Made by a program: the position numbers and the translations under genes. Under the pieces are notes generated by a model. The model was not told the origin of the DNA and ran no database searches. It saw nothing but the letters and a program-made list of their open reading frames with translations. 64,000 nt of DNA from Rhodovastum sp963804495 (GTDB lineage: Bacteria > Pseudomonadota > Alphaproteobacteria > Acetobacterales > Acetobacteraceae). The DNA lies in the NCBI GenBank assembly GCA_963804495.1, contig CAWDQN010000005.1, positions 248,001 through 312,000 on the forward strand, given 5' to 3'. Shown here one piece after another: positions 29,119 to 41,453 of this stretch (positions are counted from its first letter, which is position 1; each line of letters starts with the position of its first letter).

Positions 29119-29946
29119 ATGACCCATCTGGCGCATCTTCCTTCCCGCGGCGTTGTCGAGGTCGCGGGCGACGACCGCGTGACCTTTCTGCAGGGCCTGG
29201 TGTCGAACGACGTGACGCTGGCGGCTCCCGGCCGCGCCGTGTGGACGGCGCTGCTGTCGCCGCAGGGCAAGTGGCTGAGCGATTTCTTCATCCTCGCCGC
29301 GGACGGCCGGCTGTTGCTGGATTGTCCACTCGCGCATGTGGGCATGCTGGTGACGAAACTGTCGCGCTTCCGTCTGCGCTCGCGGGCGAGCCTGCGCGAC
29401 GCGTCCGGCGAGTTCGCGGTCTATGCCGCCTGGGACGGCACCCCCGCGCTTCCGCCCGGCGGCATCGGCGCCGCCGATCCGCGGCTGCCGGAGGCCGGGT
29501 GGCGCATTCTCGCGCCATCGCCGTTGCCGGCCGACGCCGATTTGGCGGACTGGGACGCGCACCGGATTGCGCTTGGCCTGCCGGATGCCGGCGATCTGGA
29601 GGCGGACAAGACCTTGCTGCTGGAGGCGGGGTTTGACGAGCTGCACGGCGTATCCTGGAGCAAGGGCTGCTACATGGGGCAGGAGCTGACCGCGCGCACG
29701 CGGTATCGCGGGCTGGTCAAGCGCCGCCTGGTACCGGTTGCCGTGGCGGGTCCACTGCCCACGCCCGACACGCCGGTCTTTCGCGACGGGCAGGAGGTCG
29801 GCACGCTGCGCGGCGGGCGCGGCCGGTCGGCGCTGGCGATGCTGCGCCTGGACGCGCTGGAAAGCGGTGCCTTGCTGTGCGGCGAGGCGCAGATCACGCC
29901 AACCGTGCCGTCATGGATGAAAATAACAGTGGGTCCAGGGGCCTAA
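29119..29946 (+). CDS. ygfZ: Folate-binding Fe-S cluster maintenance protein YgfZ
   Basis: This 275-residue GcvT-like protein helps keep Fe-S enzymes active, probably with tetrahydrofolate. The family signature KGCYMGQE begins at Lys182, with the key Cys184. The N-terminal region has VTFLQGLVSNDV and SPQGKWLSDFF. Two in-frame ATGs (29083, 29098) lie upstream; none has an ideal site, so the start is uncertain by up to 12 codons. The last residues and stop are encoded by repeat DNA, and the gene overlaps the convergent thioesterase gene by four bases. Confidence 0.9.
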   Translation: MTHLAHLPSRGVVEVAGDDRVTFLQGLVSNDVTLAAPGRAVWTALLSPQGKWLSDFFILAADGRLLLDCPLAHVGMLVTKLSRFRLRSRASLRDASGEFAVYAAWDGTPALPPGGIGAADPRLPEAGWRILAPSPLPADADLADWDAHRIALGLPDAGDLEADKTLLLEAGFDELHGVSWSKGCYMGQELTARTRYRGLVKRRLVPVAVAGPLPTPDTPVFRDGQEVGTLRGGRGRSALAMLRLDALESGALLCGEAQITPTVPSWMKITVGPGA

Positions 29947-30035
29947 GGCCCAAGGTGGGGGGCCGGGGCAAGGCCGTCGCGCCGAAGGGGCGCTGCGCGC
30001 GGGCCGGGGTCCGGGGCAGGGCCCCGGCGCATCTC
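29933..30035. repeat. Second intergenic repeat type, copy 1
   Basis: Blocks GTCCAGGGGCC, GGCCC, GGGGCAAGGCC, GCCGAAGG, GCGCGCGGG and GTCCGGGGCAG occur in the same order at 45354-45460. It encodes the tails of ygfZ and of the thioesterase. Confidence 0.7.
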
Positions 30036-30497
30036 CACCCGCCGCCCCACCCAATCAGGGCGGGCCAGCCCCGCATGCGCCAAGGCCGCCGCCTGCATGC
30101 GCGGGAACACCTGGGGCAACCAGGGCACGACTTTCCGCATCCGCAGATCAACATGCAGGAGTAGCAGTTCCTGCGCCGCCGCCAGCGCCCCGTCCGAAGC
30201 CCGGTGCATTTCGTGCGCGAGGTGCAGCCGTTTCTCGTCCAGACCGATGATCTGGCTGGTCACCCGGACGCGGTCGCCGAGCAGGAGTTCGGCGGCGTAG
30301 ATCGTGTGGGTTTCGGCGGCGAAGGTGCCGTGCTGGGTCGGGCGATACTCTTGGCCAAGGCCCATCGCTTCATAGATCGCATCGGTGCCCTGGTCGAACA
30401 GCACCACGTGATAGGCGAGGTTCATGTGGTCGTTGCTGTCGATCCACTCCGGGCGGACCTCGCCTTCGAACGCGGCGAACGGCGCCGGGAAGCTCAT
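29943..30497 (-). CDS. Hotdog-fold acyl-CoA thioesterase-like protein
   Basis: The 184-residue product has a 4HBT/hotdog pattern: WIDSNDHMNLAYHVVLFDQ at residue 18, then a helix and the strands VRVTSQIIGLDEKRLHLAHEM. The family cleaves acyl-CoA thioesters. The Asp and His in the first motif fit the active site. The last 20 or so residues after RPDWVGRRVEM are encoded by the repeat at 29933-30035 and are probably not part of the fold. It overlaps the upstream hydrolase stop (ATGA). Confidence 0.85.
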   Translation of the reverse strand: MSFPAPFAAFEGEVRPEWIDSNDHMNLAYHVVLFDQGTDAIYEAMGLGQEYRPTQHGTFAAETHTIYAAELLLGDRVRVTSQIIGLDEKRLHLAHEMHRASDGALAAAQELLLLHVDLRMRKVVPWLPQVFPRMQAAALAHAGLARPDWVGRRVEMRRGPAPDPGPRAAPLRRDGLAPAPHLGP

Positions 30498-31471
30498 TCG
30501 CAGCCCTTGGTGTCGAACAGCGCGGCGAGGCCGCAGGGCGAGTTGAGCATGCGGGCACCGGCATGCGCGACACCCGGCACCTCGTGCAGGGTCTGGGTTG
30601 GCAGCGCGCCATGGCGGGCCTGCAACTGCGCCATGAAGGCGTGCCCGCGGGCGAGCCGGTTCGGCCCCTCGGCGAGCCCCGCGCAGCTGCGATCGAGGTC
30701 GCGCTGGTGCGGGTCTGTATCCTCATCGCCGAGCAGATAGACCAGTTCACGGCTGACGTAGCGGGCCTCCAGGGTGGCCGGACTGTCCTTCACATAGGGT
30801 GGCAGCCCGCCGGCGAGACCGTATTTCCAATCATTCCAGCCCGGGCACGCGGCGGCGCCGGCGAAGGGGGACGGGCGTCCGTCGGCGTCCGGACGGTCGG
30901 GGCCGAACCAGAGGTAGCTGGAGGGGTTGGCGACCACGTAGCGGACATGCAGCGGCGCCCCGGCGCCATGGCCGACCGCCGCATAGCGCTGGACGAGTTG
31001 CGCGCCGGCGGAATGCCCGGCCAGCACGATATCGGTCAGCGCCGGAAACCGCGCCCGGTCGGAGAGGCGTGCCAGCAGGGCATCCAGCACATCGAAGGCG
31101 CTGGCGCCGGTTGGACCGCGCGCCGGCAGACCCCCCATCCAGCTTCCTGTGCCCCAGCGCAGCAAGTCGGTGCCGCCGGGATCGGACGCGGCGAGGAAAT
31201 GCGGCGCGATCAGCAGCGCCTCGGCGCCGGCAGCGGCGCGGGCGCGTTGCAGGGCGGCGAAATAGCCGACGGCATCACGGCCGTGGCCATGCACCACCAC
31301 CACGGCCCGGCGCACCGCGCCACCATCCCACTCCGCGGTGGCGAATACCGGCACGGCGCCGCCGCCGGGAAGGGAAAGCCGCTGGTTACCGAGGGCAGGC
31401 TGGGCCCATGCGGTTGCGACGGTGGCGGCGAGAAAGACCAGCGCCATCACCAGGAACACCATGGCGGCCAT
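30494..31471 (-). CDS. Secreted alpha/beta hydrolase
   Basis: This 325-residue protein has an N-terminal signal peptide (hydrophobic core at residues 4-20, cleavage near AWAQP). The fold shows AVVVVHGHGRDA (oxyanion strand), the nucleophile elbow AGHSAGAQ and a C-terminal HAGARM region that could hold the catalytic His. It probably acts as a periplasmic or extracellular esterase; the substrate is unknown. GGAGGGTC precedes the ATG. It is translationally coupled to the thioesterase gene. Confidence 0.85.
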   Translation of the reverse strand: MAAMVFLVMALVFLAATVATAWAQPALGNQRLSLPGGGAVPVFATAEWDGGAVRRAVVVVHGHGRDAVGYFAALQRARAAAGAEALLIAPHFLAASDPGGTDLLRWGTGSWMGGLPARGPTGASAFDVLDALLARLSDRARFPALTDIVLAGHSAGAQLVQRYAAVGHGAGAPLHVRYVVANPSSYLWFGPDRPDADGRPSPFAGAAACPGWNDWKYGLAGGLPPYVKDSPATLEARYVSRELVYLLGDEDTDPHQRDLDRSCAGLAEGPNRLARGHAFMAQLQARHGALPTQTLHEVPGVAHAGARMLNSPCGLAALFDTKGCE

Positions 31472-31536
31472 GACCCTCCCGCACCGCGCGGGACCACGCG
31501 GTGCGGGAGTTGCGCAACAGGAAGAGCTCAGCGCGA

Positions 31537-32379
31537 TCAGGTCCAGTCGTCGCTGCTGCCGCCGTCCGAGCCGGAGTCCGACCAGCCGCCGGTATCGACG
31601 TTCGACGCGTCGGTCCAGCCGCCCTGGTCGACGCCGCTCTGGCTGGCGTCGGTCCAGCCGGAATTGTCGACCGCGCCCTTGTCGGCCCCGCCCGCGTCAT
31701 ACGGGTCGGACACCGGGGTGGCGCTGGACGGCGCCGCCCAGGGGCTGGACGGCGGTACCGGCAGGAAATCGGTGGCGGAGGAGGCCGTGCTGGCCGCTGC
31801 CTCGTGGCTGCCGGAGAACAGGTTCATCAGCGCGTTGCCGGCCACCATGCCGCCGGCGACGCCGGCCGCGGTGGTCAGGGCGCTGCCCAGGAAGCCCGGG
31901 CCGCGCTGCTGGAACATGCCCGGGCTGTAACCCGGCGCGTATTGCGGCGGCGGCGGCGCATACTGGGGTTGCGCGTATTGCGGCGGGGGCGGGGGCGCCT
32001 GGCGCGATCCGCCGCCGAACAGGCCGCCGAAAAAGCCGCGCGACTCCTGCGGCTGCGCGGGCTGGCCCCAGGGCGAGGCAGCTTGCGGCTGCGGCGCGGC
32101 CTGCGCCTGCTGGCGGGCCTGCTGCAACTCCCATTCCAGCCGCTGGATGCGGTTCTGTGCCGCCACCAGCGCGTGCTCCTGCACGAACGCCGTCTGGGTG
32201 ATGCGGTAGCGGGCTTCCGGATAGCGGGCGAACAGGTCAGCGATCAGTGCGTCCGCCTCCCGGTCGACCGGTGGCAGCGGGGTGCCGCCTTGCCCGGTTG
32301 CCGGCGCGAAACCGCCGGCCTGGGCGCCACCGACCCGCTCGATGAAGCGGGTGATGAGGTCGCGTTCCTCGTTGGTCAT
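31537..32379 (-). CDS. DUF2076 family protein
   Basis: The 280-residue protein begins MTNEERDLITRFIERVGGAQ, the conserved N-terminus of DUF2076. Two helices carry ALIADLFARYPEARYRITQTA. A Pro/Gln-rich middle with repeated PPPQYAP units follows, then a Gly/Ala hydrophobic segment (AAGVAGGMVAGNALMNLF) and an acidic Ser/Gly/Asp tail. It is probably envelope-associated. The function of the family is not established. GGAGAGG precedes the ATG. Confidence 0.85.
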   Translation of the reverse strand: MTNEERDLITRFIERVGGAQAGGFAPATGQGGTPLPPVDREADALIADLFARYPEARYRITQTAFVQEHALVAAQNRIQRLEWELQQARQQAQAAPQPQAASPWGQPAQPQESRGFFGGLFGGGSRQAPPPPPQYAQPQYAPPPPQYAPGYSPGMFQQRGPGFLGSALTTAAGVAGGMVAGNALMNLFSGSHEAAASTASSATDFLPVPPSSPWAAPSSATPVSDPYDAGGADKGAVDNSGWTDASQSGVDQGGWTDASNVDTGGWSDSGSDGGSSDDWT

Positions 32380-32608
32380 ATGGGCCTCTCCGAGACTCCT
32401 GTGGGCGAACCGTGTTGTCTGACTGCGCCGGGCTTTCCGGCCGGCACGAGGCGCATGTGGTCTGCCGCCCTGAGGGCTTCAAGTTACACTCGCGACAGAA
32501 GAAAGGAGTGGCGGCCGGCGGGCCTGGGGCTGCCGCCGCCGCCATGCTTGTGACACCTCGCCCCCCCTCTTATGGTGCGCCGCCAGACGATCGCCCGGCC
32601 GGGAACCC

Positions 32609-33499
32609 ATGAACGCCGTTTTATCCCCCACCCCCGGCTCGGCCGCCCCGCCGAGCTTTCAGGACCTTATCCTGCGCCTGCACGCCTATTGGTCGGCGCA
32701 GGGCTGCCTGATTCTGCAGCCCTATGATGTGGAGATGGGCGCCGGCACGTTCCACCCGGCGACGACCTTGCGCGCGCTGGGGCGCCGCCCCTGGGCCGCC
32801 GCCTATGTGCAGCCCAGCCGCCGGCCGACCGACGGGCGCTACGGCGAGAATCCCAACCGGCTGCAGCATTATTACCAGTACCAGGTGATCATGAAGCCGA
32901 GCCCGGCCGACGCCCAGGGGTTGTTGCTGGACAGCTACCGGGCGCTCGGCCTCGATCCGTTGCTTCATGATTTCCGTTTCGTCGAGGACGATTGGGAAAG
33001 CCCCACCCTGGGCGCCTGGGGCCTGGGCTGGGAAGTGTGGTGCGACGGCATGGAGGTGGGGCAGTTCACCTATTTCCAGCAGGTCGGCGGCATTCCGGTC
33101 GATCTGCCCAGTTTCGAGATGACCTATGGGCTGGAACGGCTGGCGATGTATGTGCAGGATGTCGAGCGCGTCTACGACCTCGATTTCAACGGCCGCGGCG
33201 TGACCTATGGCGATGTTTTCCTGCGCGCAGAACGGGAATACAGCGCGCATAATTTCGAGCATGCCGACACGGCGATGCTGGCCCGGCATTTCGAGGATGC
33301 CGAACGCGAATGCGGCGCCCTGCTGGGGCACGGGCTCGCGCTGCCGGCCTATGACCAGTGCATCAAGGCCAGCCATCTGTTCAATCTTCTGGACGCGCGC
33401 GGCGTGATCAGCGTGACCGAGCGCGCCGCCTATATCGCGCGGGTGCGGGCGCTGGCGAAGGGGTGCTGCGAGGCGTGGCTCGCGGGCGAGCGGGACTGA
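32609..33499 (+). CDS. glyQ: Glycyl-tRNA synthetase alpha subunit
   Basis: The 296-residue catalytic subunit of the bacterial alpha2beta2 glycyl-tRNA synthetase charges tRNA-Gly. It has SFQDLILRLHAYWSAQGC near the start, then GAGTFHPATTLRALG, VQPSRRPTDGRYGENPNR and QQVGGIPVDLPSFEMTYGLE, all typical of the family. Length is normal. It lies three bases from glyS. Confidence 0.97.
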   Translation: MNAVLSPTPGSAAPPSFQDLILRLHAYWSAQGCLILQPYDVEMGAGTFHPATTLRALGRRPWAAAYVQPSRRPTDGRYGENPNRLQHYYQYQVIMKPSPADAQGLLLDSYRALGLDPLLHDFRFVEDDWESPTLGAWGLGWEVWCDGMEVGQFTYFQQVGGIPVDLPSFEMTYGLERLAMYVQDVERVYDLDFNGRGVTYGDVFLRAEREYSAHNFEHADTAMLARHFEDAERECGALLGHGLALPAYDQCIKASHLFNLLDARGVISVTERAAYIARVRALAKGCCEAWLAGERD

Positions 33500-33502
33500 G
33501 CC

Positions 33503-35539
33503 ATGCCGGAACTTTTTCTTGAGTTGTTCAGCGAAGAAATTCCGGCGCGCATGCAGGCGCGGGCGGCCGATGATCTTGCGCGGCTGGTCGGCGAGGCGCT
33601 GGCGCCGCTGGCGCCTTCGGAAATCCGCACATTTTCCGGCCCGCGGCGGATCGCCCTGGCGGCGAGCGTGGCGCGCGGCATGGCGGAGAGCCGCAGCTTC
33701 GAGCGCGGGCCGCGCCGCAACGCCCCCGAGCAGGCGCTTGCCGGTTTCCTGCGCAAGCATGGCGCCGACCGCGCGCAATTGCGCGAGGAAGGCGATTTTT
33801 TTGTGCTCGACCGCGTGGTGCCCGGCATCACCGCCGCCGCGCTGATCGCGCGCGAGCTGCCGGTGCTGCTGCGGCGTTTTCCCTGGCCGAAATCGATGCG
33901 CTGGGGTGGCACCAGCGGTTTCACCTGGGTACGCCCGCTGCGCCGCATCCTGTGCATCCTCGACGGCGAGACGGTGACGTTCGACCTGGGCGACGGCGAG
34001 GACGATGGCCATGGCCTGGCCAGCGGCAACCTCACCGAGGGGCACCGGTTTCTCGCGCCCGGCGCGTTCTCGGTGGCGTCCTGTGCTGAGTGGCGGGAGG
34101 CGTTGCAGGAGCGGCACGTCATCGTGGACGCGGCCGAGCGGCGCCGGCTGATCTGGGACGGGGTGACACGGCTGGCGGCCGAGCGCGGGCTGACGGTGGT
34201 GGAAGACGCCGGGCTGCTGGACGAGGTGGCGGGGCTGGTGGAGTTTCCGGTGCCGCTGCTGGGCGCCATCGACGTGGCCTACATGGACCTGCCGCCCGAG
34301 GTCATGCAGGTGTCGATGCGGGTCAACCAGCGGTATTTTGCGCTGCGCGACGCGGAGGGCAGGGCGGCGCCGTTTTTTGCGTTCGTGGCCAATGTTGTGG
34401 CGACGGATGGCGGGCGGACGATCGTCGCCGGCAACGAGCGGGTGCTGCGGGCGCGGTTTGCCGATGCGCGGCATTTCTGGGACCTCGACCGCACGGTGCG
34501 GCTCGACAGCAGGTTGCCAGCGCTGGATGCGGTGACGTTCCATGCGAAGCTGGGCAGCCAGGGCGAGCGGGTGCAACGGCTGGAGCGCCTGTCCGCGGCG
34601 CTGGCACCGGTTGTCGGTGCCGATTACGAACAGGCACGGCGTGCGGCGGTGCTGTGCAAGGCCGACCTCACCACCGGCATGGTCGGCGAGTTCCCGGAAT
34701 TGCAAGGCGTCATGGGCCGGTATTACGCGCTGCACGATGGCGAGGCCGCCGCGGTGGCCGAGGCGATCCGCGACCATTACGCCCCCAAGGGACCGGGCGA
34801 CGACGTTCCCGGACATCCCGTGGGTGTCGCTGTTGCGCTGGCGGACAAGCTCGACCAGATCGCGGAATTCTTCCGTGTCGGTGAAAAGCCCACGGGCTCG
34901 GGCGATCCTTTCGCACTCCGCCGTGCTGCTTTGGGTGTCATCAGGATCATTCGCGACAACGGAATTCATCTGCCACTCGGGGAATTCCTGTCCCGGAACA
35001 CAGACATCGGCAGTGTGTCGGATGTGCTTGCGTTCATCGCAGAGCGCCTTCGTGTCCAACTTCGTGCCGATGGTGCGCGTCATGACGTACTGAACGCCGT
35101 CCTTCCGGGCGAGACGGACTATGATCTTGTCCGCCTGCTCGCCCGCACCGATGCCGTCGCCGCTTTTCTTGCGACTGACGACGGCGCCAACCTGCTCACT
35201 GCCTACCGCCGCGCCGCCAATATCCTCCGCATCGAGGAAAAGAAGGACGGCCCGCACGACGCCCCCATCGACCCCGCCCTGCTGCGCCAGCCGGAAGAAA
35301 AAAACCTCGCCGGCGTGCTCGACCGCGTCGAACCCGCCATTGCCGCGGCGATCGGGGACGAAAAATTCACCGACGCCATGTCCGGTCTGGCTGCCCTGCG
35401 TGCACCGCTGGATGGATTCTTCGATCAGGTCACGGTAAACGATCCTGCCCCGGAATTACGCCGCAACCGGCTGCGGCTTCTCGCGCGCGTCCGCGCCGCG
35501 ATGAACCTGGCGGCCGATTTCTCACGTATCGACGGATAG
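33503..35539 (+). CDS. glyS: Glycyl-tRNA synthetase beta subunit
   Basis: The 678-residue tRNA-binding subunit begins MPELFLELFSEEIPARMQ, the usual N-terminus. It contains KSMRWG, LPPEVMQVSMRVNQRYF, an HD-like region (YYALHDGEAAAVAEAIRDHY) and a C-terminal anticodon-binding helical domain. It is translated with glyQ. Confidence 0.97.
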   Translation: MPELFLELFSEEIPARMQARAADDLARLVGEALAPLAPSEIRTFSGPRRIALAASVARGMAESRSFERGPRRNAPEQALAGFLRKHGADRAQLREEGDFFVLDRVVPGITAAALIARELPVLLRRFPWPKSMRWGGTSGFTWVRPLRRILCILDGETVTFDLGDGEDDGHGLASGNLTEGHRFLAPGAFSVASCAEWREALQERHVIVDAAERRRLIWDGVTRLAAERGLTVVEDAGLLDEVAGLVEFPVPLLGAIDVAYMDLPPEVMQVSMRVNQRYFALRDAEGRAAPFFAFVANVVATDGGRTIVAGNERVLRARFADARHFWDLDRTVRLDSRLPALDAVTFHAKLGSQGERVQRLERLSAALAPVVGADYEQARRAAVLCKADLTTGMVGEFPELQGVMGRYYALHDGEAAAVAEAIRDHYAPKGPGDDVPGHPVGVAVALADKLDQIAEFFRVGEKPTGSGDPFALRRAALGVIRIIRDNGIHLPLGEFLSRNTDIGSVSDVLAFIAERLRVQLRADGARHDVLNAVLPGETDYDLVRLLARTDAVAAFLATDDGANLLTAYRRAANILRIEEKKDGPHDAPIDPALLRQPEEKNLAGVLDRVEPAIAAAIGDEKFTDAMSGLAALRAPLDGFFDQVTVNDPAPELRRNRLRLLARVRAAMNLAADFSRIDG

Positions 35540-35558
35540 AATAGGAGCCTGAACCGCC

Positions 35559-38228
<2,670 letters not shown>

Positions 38229-38259
38229 AGGTGACGGCCTGAGCGGCGCTGCCGCTGCG

Positions 38260-39234
38260 ATGCGGCTGGTGGCGGCGACGCGGGTGCTGAACGAGGATGA
38301 CATCCTCGAGGCATTCGTGCGCCACCATGCCGGCCTGGTCGATCACTTCATCTTCCTCGACAACGGCAGCATCGACCGCTCGCTGGCCATCCTGCAGGCG
38401 CTGCGGGCGGAGGGCGTGCCGCTCACGGTGCTGCGAACCCGGACGGCGCATTTCTGCGAGACGCCGGTGCTCACCGGCCTGTTCCGCATGGCGGCGGGGA
38501 TGGGTGCGGACTGGGTGCTGATGCTGGACTGCGACGAGTTCATCGACGCGCGGCGGGTGCAGGGCGGGCTGCGGGCATACCTGGCCGGGCTGCCGACCGG
38601 GCAGGGCGCGGTGAGCCTGAATACCACCGCCTACCACCCGATGCCGGATGACGACGCGACCGACCTGGTGGTGCCACGGCGCATCCGCAGGCGCGAGCCG
38701 GCGGTGCGGGAGGAGGCCAAGATCATCCTGCGCGGGGGGCTTTCGCCGCGCAACGTCGGGATCGCACCCGGCAGCCACGCGGCGATCCTGGACGGGCGGA
38801 ACCTGGTGGCGCCGGTGGCCGCCGACATCGTGCTCGCCCATTTCCCGCGCCGCTCGCCATGGCAGCTGCTGGCGAAGAACGTGGCCGGCCGCCTCAAGGT
38901 GATCGCCGCCGGGCAGGCCGCGGTGGCCGGCAACGCCAACGTGCATTACGTGCCGATTTTCGAGACCATCCGCGACGATCCGGCATCATTGCTGCGCAGC
39001 CCGTTCTTCCTCGCCCCCGGCGCGCCGCCGATGGGTCTGGTCGAGGACCCGATCGACTACCAGGGCGGCGAACTGCGGCACACAGTTCCGGGGGATCCGG
39101 CGATGAAAGCCATTGCCGGACTGACGTCGTTGGCCGAGGCGCTGGCGGTACAGCATGGCCTGTTGATCGAAAGCAACGAGGGCGTGCGGCTGCAAGTGCA
39201 CAACATGGCGCTGACCTGGACCAGGCTGACGTAA
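38260..39234 (+). CDS. Glycosyltransferase family 2-like protein
   Basis: The 324-residue protein has a GT-A type fold: RVLNEDDILEAFVRHH at the start, HFIFLDNGSIDRSLAIL, and a metal-binding DxD in MLDCDEFID. This is the Glyco_tranf_2_4 pattern. It has no membrane spans, and its acceptor is unknown. The ATG 32 bp after ppdK was chosen because the family N-terminus starts there; the open frame extends much further upstream inside ppdK. Confidence 0.85.
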   Translation: MRLVAATRVLNEDDILEAFVRHHAGLVDHFIFLDNGSIDRSLAILQALRAEGVPLTVLRTRTAHFCETPVLTGLFRMAAGMGADWVLMLDCDEFIDARRVQGGLRAYLAGLPTGQGAVSLNTTAYHPMPDDDATDLVVPRRIRRREPAVREEAKIILRGGLSPRNVGIAPGSHAAILDGRNLVAPVAADIVLAHFPRRSPWQLLAKNVAGRLKVIAAGQAAVAGNANVHYVPIFETIRDDPASLLRSPFFLAPGAPPMGLVEDPIDYQGGELRHTVPGDPAMKAIAGLTSLAEALAVQHGLLIESNEGVRLQVHNMALTWTRLT

Positions 39235-39282
39235 GCCGGATCGACCGGAAGGTCAGGGCTCGGAAGGTCTGGGCTCCCGCCA

Positions 39283-39325
39283 ACCCCGGCCCGGCGCGCT
39301 GCGCGCGGGGAGGGGGTCGGGGAAG
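39283..39325. terminator. GC-rich hairpin between convergent genes
   Basis: GCGCGCTGCGCGC and the surrounding CCCGGC/GGGG runs can fold into a stem between the glycosyltransferase and dctA stops. It resembles part of the repeat at 29933. There is no T-run. Confidence 0.35.
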
Positions 39326-39336
39326 CCCCGTTGCGG

Positions 39337-40632
39337 TCAGGCCGCCCGCTGCAGTTCAACCGGCGCGGGCGCAGCCTCCCCGGCGAGAACCAGCCGCGCT
39401 CGGTCCATGTCAATCTGACCCTCCCACCAAGCCACGAACACGGTGGCCACCGTGTTGCCGAACAGGTTGGTGATGGCGCGGGCCTCGCTCATGAAGCGGT
39501 CGATCGCCAGCACCAGCACGATGCCGGTCACCGGCACCTTGCCGTTCAGCGTCGCCAGCGTGGCCGCCAGGGTGATGAAGCCGCCGCCGGTCACCGCCGC
39601 CGCGCCCTTCGAGGTGAGCAGCAGCACCCCGAGAATGAGCAGATAATCGCCCCAGGACAGGGGAATATTCAACGCCTGGGCAATGAAGGTGATCGCCATG
39701 GTGAAATAGATCGAGGTGCCGTCGAGGTTGAACGCATAGCCCAACGGCACCACCAGCCCGACCAGCGGCCGGTTGCAGCCCAGGTTCTCCAGTTTCGCCA
39801 TCAGGCTCGGCAGGGCGGCCTCGGAACTGCTCGTTCCCAGAACGATGAAGAACTCCTCCTTGATGTAGCGCAGCAGCGGCCACAGGCGCAGGCCGGTGGC
39901 GCGCACCACGAGCGACATGGCGATGACGATGAACAGCGTGCAGGTCAGGTAGAAACACACCATCAGATAGGCGAGCTGCAGCAGCGAGCCGGCGCCGTAT
40001 TTGGCGATGGTGAAGGCCATCGCTCCGAAGGCGCCCAGCGGCGCCACCCGCATGATGAGATTGATCACGCCGAACAGCGCCGCGCCGGCTTCGTCGAGCA
40101 CATGCAGGACGTCGCGGCCGCGGTCGCCGAGTTTGGCCACCGCGATGCCGAACAGGACGGCGAAGAACAGCACCGGCAGAATGTCGCCTTTGGCGAAAGC
40201 GCCGATCACCGAGTCGGGAATGATGTTGAGCAGGAAGTCGGTCACCGACTGGTGCGCGGCATTGGAGGTGTACTGGGCCACCGCCTTGGCATCGAGGGTG
40301 GCCGGGTCGGCGTTCAGGCCGACCCCGGGCTGGACCACATGCCCCACGATCAGCCCGATCAGCATGGCGATGGTGGTCATGATCTCGAAATAGACGATCG
40401 ACTTCAGGCCGATGCGGCCGACCTCGGTCGTGTCGTTCAGCTTGCCGATGCCGACCACCACGGTGACGAAGATGATCGGCGCGATCACCATCTTCACCAG
40501 TTTGACAAAGCCGATGGCAAGCGGGTTCATTTGCTCGCCGATCGCCGGATAGAAATGACCGAGCGCCACGCCGATGAGGATGGCGATGAGTACCTGGATA
40601 TACAGCGACTTGGATTGACTGGCCTGGATCAC
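39337..40632 (-). CDS. dctA: C4-dicarboxylate:cation symporter DctA
   Basis: This 431-residue inner-membrane transporter takes up succinate, fumarate and malate. Motifs include VKLVKMVIAPIIFVTVVVG, the Ser-rich GTSSSEAALPSL hairpin, GYAFNLDGTSIYF and AAAVTGGGFITLAATL, all typical of the DctA/GltP family. The start is a GTG with AAGGGAG upstream. It is transcribed away from the FAH-family gene across a 132-bp gap. Confidence 0.95.
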   Translation of the reverse strand: MIQASQSKSLYIQVLIAILIGVALGHFYPAIGEQMNPLAIGFVKLVKMVIAPIIFVTVVVGIGKLNDTTEVGRIGLKSIVYFEIMTTIAMLIGLIVGHVVQPGVGLNADPATLDAKAVAQYTSNAAHQSVTDFLLNIIPDSVIGAFAKGDILPVLFFAVLFGIAVAKLGDRGRDVLHVLDEAGAALFGVINLIMRVAPLGAFGAMAFTIAKYGAGSLLQLAYLMVCFYLTCTLFIVIAMSLVVRATGLRLWPLLRYIKEEFFIVLGTSSSEAALPSLMAKLENLGCNRPLVGLVVPLGYAFNLDGTSIYFTMAITFIAQALNIPLSWGDYLLILGVLLLTSKGAAAVTGGGFITLAATLATLNGKVPVTGIVLVLAIDRFMSEARAITNLFGNTVATVFVAWWEGQIDMDRARLVLAGEAAPAPVELQRAA

Positions 40633-40764
40633 GCGACGCTCCCTTGGACATGGTCCCGCTCGGGCCGGCGCGGGTTAAGGTCATTAAACCCGGGGCGGCG
40701 GCTTGACGACAGGGTTTTTTCGCGGCCTACACGACAGAACAGCCGCAAATAGGATGGCCGCCCT

Positions 40765-41451
40765 ATGCCAGCGTTCGTTATCGCTCCGCCGCCGGTTGCT
40801 TCCGTGCCCGTAACTGGTGGCGGGGTATTTCCTGTGCGGCGAATTTTTTGTGTCGGGCGCAACTATGCCGAGCATACGCGCGAGATGGGCGGCGATCCCG
40901 ACCGCGAGAAGCCGTTCTTCTTCACCAAACCGGCCGATGCCGTGCTGACCGGCGGTGCCGACATGCCCTATCCGCCCGCCACCGGCCTGCTGCACCATGA
41001 AATGGAGTTGGTGGTGGCGCTGGGGGGCGGCGGTGCGGACATTGCCGCGGCGGACGCGCTGGGTCATGTGTGGGGCTATGCCGCCGGGCTCGACATGACC
41101 AGGCGCGACCTGCAGAACGCCGCCAAGAAAGAGGGAAAGCCCTGGGATATGGGCAAGGGGTTCGACCATTCCGCGCCGATCGGCGATTTGCTCCCGGCAG
41201 CCCGTTTTGCCGATCCGACGCACGGGCGCATCGCGCTGACGGTGAACGGCGTCCTTCGCCAGGAGTTGGACCTGTCCAAGCTGATCTGGAGCGTCGCCGA
41301 GACCATTGCCTTCCTGTCCGGGCTGGTGCGGCTGGCGCCGGGCGACCTGATCTTCACCGGCACGCCGGACGGGGTGGCGGCGGTGCAGCGCGGCGACCTG
41401 CTGGAAGGCGTGGTGGAAGGCGTCGGCTCGGTGCGCACGCGGATCGTCTGA
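40765..41451 (+). CDS. Fumarylacetoacetate hydrolase family protein (fumarylpyruvate hydrolase-like)
   Basis: The 228-residue protein has FCVGRNYAEHTREMG, HHEMELVVAL (metal-binding Glu residues), GYAAGLDMTRRDLQ, KGFDHSAPIG and FTGTPDGVAAV. These are the FAH-family signatures of fumarylpyruvate hydrolases of the gentisate pathway and of related oxaloacetate decarboxylases. No other gentisate genes are near, so the substrate is open. AGGATGG precedes the ATG. Confidence 0.88.
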   Translation: MPAFVIAPPPVASVPVTGGGVFPVRRIFCVGRNYAEHTREMGGDPDREKPFFFTKPADAVLTGGADMPYPPATGLLHHEMELVVALGGGGADIAAADALGHVWGYAAGLDMTRRDLQNAAKKEGKPWDMGKGFDHSAPIGDLLPAARFADPTHGRIALTVNGVLRQELDLSKLIWSVAETIAFLSGLVRLAPGDLIFTGTPDGVAAVQRGDLLEGVVEGVGSVRTRIV

Positions 41452-41453
41452 GC